A DNA stretch of 7,157 nucleotides from Globobulimina sp. (Eukaryota > Foraminifera > Rotaliida), in the NCBI GenBank assembly GCA_003354225.1, contig PIVH01000189.1, positions 1-7,157 on the forward strand, read 5' to 3'. The translations under genes were made by a program, and so were the position numbers. Shown here one piece after another: positions 1 to 7,157 of the stretch. The notes under the pieces are model-generated. The model saw only the letters and a program-made list of their open reading frames with translations, ran no database searches and was not told the origin of the DNA. Each line of letters starts with the position of its first letter. The first letter of the stretch is position 1.

Positions 1-35
1 TAATTCTCTGCCATCCGACGAAAATGTCAAATCTG

Positions 36-425
36 TTATTTTGCACTTTTTGTCTGCCGAAATGGTGGCAATGGTTTTAAATTTCTGAGTGTTGATTGAA
101 CATTTTTCTTGAAATTGATTTGTGATGAAATGGGGTGGATAGCAATCGATATTCTGAGGCCACTGAATTTGAAGGAGGTTCCATTGAAAATAGAAACCCC
201 GTTCACTGAGCCTACAAAATATCGAACAATTCTTGCAATAATGGATATCTCTGAATATCCGACAATGTTTGTATTAAATATTATGTATTCGATAAATAAT
301 TCATAATCAGACATGTCGCCATGCTTCATTTCCTCGGTTTGTTTGGCATAGTATGCTCTCTGTTGCTGCTTTATTGCAGATAACCACTCACTATAATTTA
401 GTGCAGTGTAGCTTCTGTGTGCCAT
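36..425 (-). CDS. Hypothetical short open frame, 129 codons, unknown
   Basis: This minus-strand frame opens with an ATG at 425-423 and closes with TAA at 38-36. A TTG codon two codons upstream is not a credible eukaryotic start, and the frame is closed by TGA four codons before that TTG. I recognise no domain. The N-terminal third is polar and could be helical (Gln/Lys/Glu-rich around residues 15-35). Residues about 35-75 alternate acidic and hydrophobic residues (SDYELFIEYIIF), which looks like ordinary coding sequence. The C-terminal third is basic and low in acidic residues and could be non-coding read-through. It lies downstream of, and on the same strand as, the transporter gene. It may be a small gene, the first exon of a gene that continues leftwards beyond the window, or chance. 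No donor resembling the two firm introns in this window was seen inside it. Confidence 0.35.
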   Translation of the reverse strand: MAHRSYTALNYSEWLSAIKQQQRAYYAKQTEEMKHGDMSDYELFIEYIIFNTNIVGYSEISIIARIVRYFVGSVNGVSIFNGTSFKFSGLRISIAIHPISSQINFKKNVQSTLRNLKPLPPFRQTKSAK

Positions 426-598
426 TTGCAAAGATTGAAGTCACACTAAATCCTAGCAGTAAGACTAAATGCGGCGTCGCACTTTTTCCTAATAATGACA
501 CACAAGCACAGCAAATAAACCAAATATCATTAGTACAAAGTTACAATAGCATACTGTCAATAACCACAAAGATACAAATTTGATAAAATTAGCACATT
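426..598. other. Intergenic gap between two minus-strand frames
   Basis: These 173 nt separate the stop of the transporter gene from the start of the short hypothetical frame. Read on the minus strand they would carry the transporter 3' UTR and any promoter of the next gene. No AATAAA-type polyadenylation signal was seen near the transporter stop. A short minus-strand ATG frame near 532 encodes about 13 hydrophobic codons before a TAG, resembling a signal-peptide start, but I could not connect it convincingly to the downstream frame. No RNA gene or repeat is visible. Confidence 0.5.
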
Positions 599-1681
599 CT
601 ATTGGACAAAATCCATAATAAGGTCGCTGTGTAAAAGAAATTGATCCAAATCTTCAGTGAACCGATTGTCGATATCTGATTCATCATATTGGTCGATATC
701 TGTATCATTATAATAATACAAATAATAATATAATTCTTCTAATAATGTCAAAAAACACGCGATTGTAATCAATATTGTTCCAATAATTTCAAATCTATTT
801 GGAATATCATTAAATATGAATGTTTGATATAAAAAAGAAAAAACAATCGTTATATATTCTAACCATGTCACTTTAGTCGCATTTGCATATTGATAACCAA
901 TGGTAATCAATGATAATGCAATAAAAGCAAATATTCCAACCACAATCAAAATAATTAGTGATCCGATATCAAACGACCAACCAAATACATCTGAAATATC
1001 TGCATTATAATCAGCAATAAATTCATTATGTAAAACAAATTGATTTACTATCATCACCGTTGGCATTGTGGCAAAAATAGCTGATCCGGACGATACGAGT
1101 TCTAATTGCAACCAATGCGATTCTATCGCTGTTCTCACCAAAATAACAGAAATACTGTATAATAATATTGCTATCAGCAACGAAATGAGTCCATCACTAT
1201 TTAATGGCTCCACTTTAGCCTCGTCTCTAGATATTAAAAATGTTGGTTGTGCAATGAATACAACTCCAATTCCACCTAATATACAAATTATTGGTGTTAC
1301 TTTTGGCAATTTTTCCTTCAAAAAAAGCCGTGCAAATACAGCAATGACTATCGGTGATTGCAAATAGATACATTCCATATCACCAATAGGTAGCCGGATG
1401 ATAGCATAATAATATATTGCGCTAAACATTGCAAAGGTAACACCCCTTACCCACACATTTAAAATGTATGGTTTATCTCCATACCAATTATTGCAATTGT
1501 TTGGTTTTTTATAACTCCACCAAACCACACCAATCATAAATTGTGTGCAGAAACGAAAGAATAATATTTGTGATTCTTTTAATGTCGATAGTTTAATGAT
1601 GGCAGAAACTGTAACAAATATCAATTGCGACACTGCGATTGCAAGACTTCCCAACAATGTATTTCGAAATGTAGAGGACAT
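599..1681 (-). CDS. EamA/DMT-superfamily transporter, SLC35G-like
   Basis: This is a 360-residue polytopic membrane protein of the drug/metabolite transporter superfamily, closest in pattern to the SLC35G (TMEM20-like) group. The substrate is not deducible; members are mostly orphans. Ten hydrophobic segments fall near residues 9-30, 39-56, 78-95, 104-121, 128-146, 164-183, 197-217, 240-263, 270-290 and 296-315, matching the usual two five-helix EamA halves. Family-like features are the FRF after helix 2, the YYYAIIRLPIGD stretch (90-101), the SP in helix 4 (109-110) and the LKEKLP loop (121-126). The second half keeps a weaker version, ANATKVTWLEYI near 266-277. I chose the ATG at 1681-1679 because the EamA fold begins immediately after it; the frame stays open 74 codons further upstream. 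The stop is TAG (601-599). It is a single exon. The C-terminal tail (about 317-360) is an unusual Tyr-rich then acidic extension. It is divergent from the glycosyltransferase gene. Confidence 0.9.
   Translation of the reverse strand: MSSTFRNTLLGSLAIAVSQLIFVTVSAIIKLSTLKESQILFFRFCTQFMIGVVWWSYKKPNNCNNWYGDKPYILNVWVRGVTFAMFSAIYYYAIIRLPIGDMECIYLQSPIVIAVFARLFLKEKLPKVTPIICILGGIGVVFIAQPTFLISRDEAKVEPLNSDGLISLLIAILLYSISVILVRTAIESHWLQLELVSSGSAIFATMPTVMIVNQFVLHNEFIADYNADISDVFGWSFDIGSLIILIVVGIFAFIALSLITIGYQYANATKVTWLEYITIVFSFLYQTFIFNDIPNRFEIIGTILITIACFLTLLEELYYYLYYYNDTDIDQYDESDIDNRFTEDLDQFLLHSDLIMDFVQ
664..738. repeat. Short tandem repeats in the transporter tail
   Basis: The 11-mer GTCGATATCTG occurs at 668-678 and again at 692-702, exactly 24 nt apart, so it repeats in frame (8 codons) and yields two similar acidic units (TDIDQYDE and SDIDNRFT). 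Immediately beside it, about 709-735, is an imperfect TAA/ATA trinucleotide run that encodes a Tyr-rich string on the minus strand. This suggests that slippage built the C-terminal tail. Confidence 0.6.
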
Positions 1682-1816
1682 GAGGGATTTCGAAATGCTT
1701 TGATTACAGAAGTGCCATTTATTACAACTCCTAGTCTGACTTCTGAGTTTTTTTTTGTTAAATGCAACAATACAACTGAAATACCGCACAATCAATGTTT
1801 GTTGCTGATAAGAAAT
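1682..1816. promoter_or_regulatory. Putative bidirectional promoter between divergent genes
   Basis: The transporter ATG (minus strand) and the proposed first-exon ATG of the glycosyltransferase (plus strand, 1817) leave only about 135 nt between them, so the two genes would have to share promoter sequence. The stretch contains a run of nine T at 1748-1756. I see no convincing TATA box or other named element. This assignment is inferred from gene layout and depends on the proposed start at 1817. Confidence 0.3.
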
Positions 1817-3356
1817 ATGACACTCCATCTGCAAGAAAATCAAACAAAAAAGCAAACGTAAACACCAAATCAAACAAATTATTTCCAGCAATCCTTCGCG
1901 CATTGTCTATAGGTTAAGCGTATTACATTTAATTTTGCACTCATTCATTATCTACAATAACAACAAACACATAAAAGGTGTAATTCTCGGCAATTTATTA
2001 TTTTTAATTTCTTATATGTTTGGCTTACCATCAATCATACACTCAACAAATGATCTATTCCACACAAACACACCTCCGCATACACTGTACATTACCCGCG
2101 ATCCAATTAAAGATGTCCCTGACTTCAATATACCTGCACGCTCATTAGTAGACCATGGCACACTCACAACTCTCCAAAGCAGATTCATCCGGCGCCCACC
2201 AACCAAAAATTGTTCGTTACCACCAGGTTTCCCTGGCAGTCCCCCTGGATGGAAACGATTATTTCGTGTATGTAACAATTTGGACACATTTAGTATTCCG
2301 TGCAGTCCAGAAAAAGCCTGCATTGATTGCATCCCTCCATGGGGCGGTCAGTCAGCACTTCGTGAGATGACAACAGAATTTATCAAACGGGAATATGACA
2401 CCAGACTGCGTCGAAGGAATGAATTGCTACATATAATTACTAATAAGTTACAAATAAAACATGACGAATCATCCATAACTTTGATGACATTGAATGCCGG
2501 ATATTCGTATTTGTTCCTAAACTGGCTCTGCGGTCTGCATTTGTTAGGCATTGCTGACGATATACGGCTGACTACGATTGTCATCGCTACTGATGAAAAA
2601 ACAGAACTTTTAGCTCGAAATGTTGGCTTCCAGGTGGTGAGAGGTGATTGGTTGACAATTGCCATCGAGGAAGAAGCGGCTCGTGCATTTGCGTTGGGAG
2701 CGCATAGATGGACTGTTTGTTTGCAGATTGTGTATTCATTTGACTTAATTGAAATGGGATATAATGTTTTGCAGCAAGATGTTGATGTAGTTTGGTTGCG
2801 AGATGTTCGCAAATATTTTGAAAATACGTATAATGACATTGAAATGGCTTGTGATGGCAGATTGGACTATGTTGGGCCTGGAAATACTGGCTTTATTCAT
2901 GTGCGGAGCAATTGTAAGACGAGGGTGTATCTGGAGACTTTAGTGTATTATATTGGTTTGGTGATTGCTGGAAGGAGTGATCAAAGGCATTGGAATATGT
3001 TTTTGACGAGTTATGATTTCCGGCAACTGCTGTTTGAAATGTTGCCACCTGACATTTTTGTTGGAGGGGATCAATGGGGCAATGGCAGAAAGAAAGGGGA
3101 TCGATTAAGTGATCATATTTGGTTTCTGCATGCTTCGTGGACCTCTGATCATACGGAGAAAGTGACAAAATTTAGGCAATTGGATGCTTGGTTTTTCAAT
3201 AGCAGCTGCCCCTTTTATCAGGATAATATGACGCCGGCTCATAAGGAGCCTCCGTATTACACCCCATCTGGTGATCGGCATTGGAATTGGCCAGATCAGA
3301 ATGCAAAGGTTTGGTGGAAAACCAAATACCAAAAGCATTTTTATGAGAAACGTTGA
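1817..3356 (+). CDS. Nucleotide-diphospho-sugar transferase (PF03407/GT77-like), type II membrane protein
   Basis: This is a Golgi-type glycosyltransferase that would transfer a sugar from a nucleotide-sugar donor in the secretory lumen; donor and acceptor cannot be read from sequence. The model joins 1817-1857 to 1913-3356 (494 residues). The body from about 2016 onward is firm; the first exon is a proposal. A short polar N-tail is followed by a hydrophobic signal-anchor (residues about 35-56), then a Pro/Thr-rich stem with clustered cysteines (including CSPEKACIDC near 144-153), then the catalytic domain (about 205-445). Diagnostic features are a strand ending IATDEKTE, the DVD metal/nucleotide-sugar motif within QQDVDVVWLRD (303-305, bases 2778-2786), GNTGF (337-341), GGDQWGN (398-404) and HASW (420-423). 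This order is typical of PF03407, the family that includes plant GT77 arabinosyl- and xylosyltransferases. The tail is rich in Trp and Tyr. The stop is TGA. No in-frame ATG exists before 2016 without splicing, and starting at 2016 would remove the signal-anchor. Confidence 0.88.
1858..1912 (+). other. Proposed 55-nt intron at the glycosyltransferase 5' end
   Basis: The main frame is open upstream to 1821 but has no ATG before 2016. An ATG at 1817 in another frame reads 13 codons to a GTAAAC donor at 1858. Removing 1858-1912 (ending CTATAG) puts it exactly in frame with the body and supplies a polar cytoplasmic tail ahead of the hydrophobic anchor. The length is close to the 56-nt intron of the neighbouring gene, but donor and acceptor are weaker matches (GTAAAC versus GTATGT/GTACGT; CTATAG versus AAATAG). 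A CAG acceptor at 1886-1888 would also keep the frame, but would give a 31-nt intron. Confidence 0.4.
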
Positions 3357-3408
3357 TTTTTTTTCAAAAACTAAAGAAAACTTTTAGTGTAACAGATGAA
3401 ATCTGAAA
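3357..3408 (+). promoter_or_regulatory. Very short spacer between two tandem genes
   Basis: Only 52 nt separate the TGA of the glycosyltransferase from the ATG of the receptor-like gene. The spacer starts with eight T (3357-3364), then is A-rich, and contains TTTTAG (ending 3387) and AACAG (ending 3395) followed by an out-of-frame ATG at 3396. It must hold the 3' end of one gene and at least part of the 5' end of the next. The T-run followed by AG would also fit a trans-splice acceptor, but that is only a possibility. Confidence 0.4.
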
Positions 3409-3521
3409 ATGTCAACTCTATGTTTTGTAATGTTGCTAATATTCAACTGTCATCAGATTACGGTGCCTCAGAATGTATCATTCAGATCGTATTCACCATC
3501 ATTACCAACGCAATTAGCTAA
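3396..3521 (+). other. Out-of-frame upstream ATG frame overlapping the receptor start
   Basis: An ATG 13 nt before the main start opens a 41-codon frame that ends with TAA at 3519-3521, inside the receptor-like coding region. Its product shows no recognisable feature. If transcripts begin upstream of 3396, ribosomes would meet this ATG first. Otherwise the mature 5' end must fall between 3396 and 3409 or scanning must be leaky. The main ATG has the better A-rich context (GAAAATGTC). Confidence 0.35.
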
Positions 3522-6500
3522 TCACACTTCAGTAACATTCAATAACACAATCCATTTCATTGGCGGCGTTATCAACCATACCACACCAAACAAAAAGGTT
3601 TACACTTTATCATTCACAGCAAATCAACCAATTACCTCTAACAACAATGCATTTATCGAACATGATATATTCCCGAACATATCTTTCGATATTTATCCAG
3701 GAATATCGTGCGGAACACAATGCTCTGTTCAAATTAACGAATTATTGTATATCGTACAAGCCACAGACAGTCAAGGATTAGTTTTATTAATATATGATAT
3801 GATTGCTACCAATTACCGAAACCTATCAACATATAATTACGTAGCAGATTGGCACAGCAGTTGGGCAGACACCCCACCAAATATTGGCTTAGGAGACACC
3901 TGTGTGGTTGCTGATGATGTTGGAGAATATTTATTTGTCATATCCTCCAAAAACCTTAGTCCAAACTTCTTAACTTATTCCATTCCTAATGATGAATGGG
4001 ACAATTTTTGGGTTTCCTTTTTAAATGGTTGGATTGTTGGAAGAGGATGCTTTTTTTTTGATGCTTATTTGTACGCTTTAGGTGGCATAGAAACTGACGA
4101 ATGGGACGGATCATATGGTACTGTGCTTAAATATATTGAAAAGGTAGATATGTTTGAGTATATTAATGAGATTAAAACATTAAAAACATGTAACTGGAAT
4201 GCCGGCACTTCCTGTGCTGGTTCAGTCTTTGTACGCGGTGAATTAGCATTTGCGAGAAGCCATTTTAAGATTATACAGATCACAGAAAATTATTTTGCTA
4301 TTTTTGGAGGAACCGCAGACAAAAACAATGATAAATATATGGAAATATTTAATGCCAATTCAGAGGAAATGTTGACCGCAGCAAATGGACCAATTGAAGT
4401 TAATTTCGATTTAAGTCACTTTGATGCAGTGTATTGGAATGATTACCTGCTGGTTTATGGTGGCATTGACAGTGATGATAATGTGAAAGATGAAATATAT
4501 TACATTGATACGAATACACTGCTCAGCAGCACTGAGAAAGTATTTGATTTTAGCTGTATCACCAGATATAATGTTGCGTCAACAAATAGGTCCATTGATG
4601 AGTATTTACTCAAATCAGGCGGAGTTGTCGCGGAAATTTTGGAGGAGGGTATGAGTGATTTTAAAATAAGTATTAATTCAGTGGCTTTGAGGGGTTTTTG
4701 GGTTTCTATGTCCAGATCAAATTTAAATGGTGGCTCCATTCAATATACCACTGTGGAAATTGAATTTGGTATCGAAAGCGTCGAAGAATTTTATTTTGAA
4801 GCAAATATGGAACAGATATCAGCTTTAAGGAATATTAATATGATGCATAATCGAACAGTAATTTGGATGAGATGGGATGCTGAGATTGGACAAAGTGGCT
4901 ACGCTGTTGATGTCCCATATTGGTATGTTTCTGGCATTATACATATTATGATTGTTATCTTTGAATATATATAAATAGGAGGATGGGTTACGGCGATAAA
5001 TATGATCGGTTCAATATGAGAGATTTTGAAACTCCGACCGATCCAAACAATGTCGGTTATCCACTGGTACGTATATTGTATACTTTTATATGTTTTAACA
5101 CGCGGTTTATAATAATTTTATTATTGAATGTGTGCTAAATAGGACGCAGTTTTTATGGCAGATGTGGTTTCTATGGAAGTATACAACGCATCATTCCAAT
5201 TCTACACAGATTCATGCTCCATTGAATTGGAAATATTACAGATTGATATTAATATGCATTCATTCAATGTTGGTGATTACTTGGCATTTAATTGGAGTTT
5301 GCATGAAGCCACTTCCTTGAATGTACCAATAATAATTACCTGTGATCAAATGGTTGATTTTGAATATAAAATGTACGTATTAGAGGATGCATGTTTATTA
5401 TGTAAAGATAAGATCGATGATGAATGTTTGCAATGTGAGCAAGGAGTGGAGATTGCTGATTTAAAAACATATGATATTCGCAACAATGTATATGAAATAT
5501 ATGTCTCTTCCGAATTTGAGAACTTATACATTGCAAATAATCCAACCGTTTTATCCCGCAATATAATGGAAGTCGAGATATTTATGGACGTCGAAACCGG
5601 CTCATTATTTCCCAATGTTGACTTATTTATCACTGTAGTAATAGGCAATGTATCTGTGCCATCCCAGGCCAATGGCAGTATCACCATTACATTTGATCAA
5701 GATTTAGGTTTCGAAAATAATAACCAAGCCCTGCTATTCATTGATTTTTATAACGAATCTTGTATTATCTTTTACAACGATGATATGTATGAGTCAATGG
5801 AGTGTTTGTTACCTATTCTTATTCCTGAAACAATGCACTTTAAACCAATAAAACAAAATAACTACGCAATCGCCATCGAATCAGATAACATAAATTTGAT
5901 TGGAGATACATCCTTTTCCTTCAACAGGAAAGTGCAAACAATTGATATTTCATTCAGTAGTTCGTTGTATTTAGGACAAGTCATTCAAGTATTTTATACC
6001 ATTTTGGATGATGAAATATATCAAAGCCTTTCTACCATCAATGTGGTGTCCAGCGGATTTAAAATTGATTCAATCATTCGCATAGATCATGGTGCCAACT
6101 TAACCAATAATCCATGCGAAATAGAGACATTTGATGCGATCGCTGTGTGTGAATCTGGCATCGAATTACAAGCTGGCAATATCCAAGTGGTTGGGAGCAA
6201 TATTAATTTATTATTGCAATCTGATGATACATATTTAGCATACAATACAAGCAATATTTTGATTGATGAGTGTCCAGTGGGACTGGGCCTATCTGAAAAT
6301 TCAAATCAATGTAGTGGTTGCGAAGAACATCAAGTGGGCATATTGAGGAATTCACAGTGTATGCTTTGTTCTGATATAACCGGTGTTGAATGCTTAGGTT
6401 CCTCGAATATCAAAGTTCAATTTAACCACTGGATTGCAGTCAATAACGGCATTTATGATGAACAATATTTCCATGGATACAATAATGACGAAACAAATAT

Positions 6501-7157
6501 GATTTCTGCTTTTTGTGCTTCTGGCATCTGCTGCCAACAAATTAATGGATGTATATGGAATTTCACTCAATTGCAAAATACTGCTTTGTGTGCACCAAAT
6601 CGCGATCCTACAGTCCCACTTTGCGGCGCCTGCTTGCCTGGATACAGTGAGGTGTTCGGGTCGAGTGCCTGCAAAGAATGTGATTCAAATCATTACGAAT
6701 TGTTATTATATCCACTGTTGATATCATTATTGGTTATATTCGGCTTTATTTATTTTGAGAGCGATATCGCTCCAAAGCTGAATCAAACGCAAAAACAGGA
6801 AATCAATTATAAAAAATATTTAGCATTGGACGATTTAGCAGCTTTACAAATCTGTTTATTCCGAAGTTTGACTTACTTTTTCCAGGCGATAACATTTATT
6901 ACTTTGCAAACCGGATTCTTCTTCTATTTGACTCCAGTTATGCGAATATTGGCATTTGACTTCGTATTTGAAAGTAATGACAGTGGAGCCGGCATTTGTT
7001 TTGTCAAAAATATGAAGTCCATCGAGGAAGAACTATGGGTGCTATTTTTTCCTGTTTGCATGTTTTTGTCTCTTGGAATATTCGCAATATTCAATTTTAT
7101 TGTAAAACGAAAGTGTGACTTACAAAGTAACGAAACATATATGAAAATGAGCGAAAA
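3409..7157 (+). CDS. Kelch-like, Cys-rich, multi-pass receptor-like protein (3' end beyond window)
   Basis: The coding sequence joins 3409-4922, 4979-5066 and 5143-7157, giving at least 1,205 residues with no stop before the edge. Function is unknown; the layout is that of a large surface receptor or adhesion protein. It begins with a signal peptide (hydrophobic core about 4-13). Residues about 35-375 form a Kelch-like propeller: GG motifs follow hydrophobic strands at 52-53, 225-226, 300-301 and 351-352, and weaker blades lie near 111 and 173. Residues about 376-900 are beta-rich and unassigned, with CxxC-x7-CxxC at 618-632. A Cys-rich module (911-1047) ends in CGACLPGYSEVFG and CKEC. Membrane helices follow at about 1055-1073, 1112-1135 and 1165-1188; more are likely beyond the edge. 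Many N-glycosylation sequons (for example residues 22, 38, 56, 90, 138 and 481) lie before the first helix, which supports an extracellular N-terminal part. The ATG at 3409 was chosen because the signal peptide starts directly there. Confidence 0.85.
4923..4978 (+). other. Intron 1 of the receptor-like gene, 56 nt
   Basis: The intron starts GTATGT and ends ATAAATAG. It splits a Trp codon (TG at 4921-4922 plus G at 4979), so it is phase 2. Its length is not a multiple of three, and it contains the in-frame TAA at 4972-4974 that otherwise ends the Kelch-like frame. Removing it reopens the frame into the 88-nt second exon. Retention would give a 521-residue secreted protein without the Cys-rich module or membrane helices. 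Confidence 0.85.
5067..5142 (+). other. Intron 2 of the receptor-like gene, 76 nt
   Basis: The intron starts GTACGT after a complete Leu codon (5064-5066) and ends GCTAAATAG, so it is phase 0. It is strongly AT-rich, and read in frame it has a TAA just before its end. Removing it joins the 88-nt exon 4979-5066 to the open frame that starts with Asp at 5143 and continues to the window edge without a stop. Confidence 0.85.

Noticed and set aside
109-306. A 65-codon plus-strand frame
   Set aside because: It is the antisense shadow of the 129-codon minus-strand frame, which is longer and looks slightly more protein-like; neither is certain.
1935-1937. TTG as start codon of the glycosyltransferase
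   Set aside because: Non-ATG initiation is unlikely in a eukaryotic gene of this kind, and a spliced ATG start in frame is available.
2012-3338. Several minus-strand frames of 77-163 codons
   Set aside because: All lie antisense to the clearly recognised glycosyltransferase.
4921-4974. End of the Kelch-like protein at the TAA at 4974
   Set aside because: The last 17 codons lie within a GTATGT...AAATAG intron, and splicing restores the frame into a much longer protein.
5132-5320. A 62-codon plus-strand frame
   Set aside because: It is out of frame with the third exon of the receptor-like gene, starts inside intron 2 and has no coding features of its own.
5336-5687. Two overlapping minus-strand frames
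   Set aside because: They lie antisense within exon 3 of the receptor-like gene and look like shadows.
599-7157. Non-standard genetic code (ciliate type)
   Set aside because: TAG ends the transporter and TGA ends the glycosyltransferase at natural family lengths, with no in-frame stops inside domains.
1-7157. CRISPR arrays, insertion sequences, tRNA or rRNA genes
   Set aside because: No regularly spaced repeats, terminal inverted repeats or RNA-gene signatures were seen on either strand.

Overview
The window looks like nuclear DNA from an AT-rich microbial eukaryote with compact genes. It contains a Golgi-type glycosyltransferase, a drug/metabolite-transporter-type membrane carrier and a long secreted-then-membrane-spanning protein. 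Two short spliceosomal-type introns can be placed with confidence. The reading frames use TGA and TAG as stops and are free of in-frame TAA/TAG/TGA, so the standard code fits and a ciliate-type reassigned code does not. I cannot name the lineage. Nothing here is bacterial, viral or CRISPR-like, and I saw no tRNA, rRNA or transposon.

Layout. Positions 36-425 hold a 129-codon minus-strand open frame of unknown nature. After a 173-nt gap, a ten-helix EamA/SLC35G-like transporter lies on the minus strand (599-1681). Divergent from it, on the plus strand, is a type II membrane-anchored glycosyltransferase of the nucleotide-diphospho-sugar transferase family (PF03407/GT77-like). Its body ends at 3356, and its true start probably lies in a small first exon at 1817-1857. 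Only 52 nt later, on the same strand, a large receptor-like gene begins at 3409 and runs off the right edge.

The receptor-like gene is the main point of interest. A naive reading sees a 521-residue Kelch-like protein ending at 4974. In fact that stop lies inside a 56-nt intron (4923-4978). An 88-nt exon follows, then a 76-nt intron (5067-5142), then an open frame of more than 2,000 nt to the end of the window. The spliced product is at least 1,205 residues: signal peptide, Kelch-like propeller, a beta-rich region I cannot assign, a Cys-rich juxtamembrane module and at least three membrane helices.

All three confident genes fit the secretory/endomembrane system: a membrane carrier, a lumenal glycosyltransferase and a heavily sequon-bearing surface protein. 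That the transporter feeds the transferase, or that the transferase modifies the surface protein, would be speculation from proximity. Other things to check are the near-identical 3' ends of the two firm introns, a strong GC-skew reversal inside two genes, and an overlapping upstream ATG in the 52-nt spacer before the receptor-like gene.
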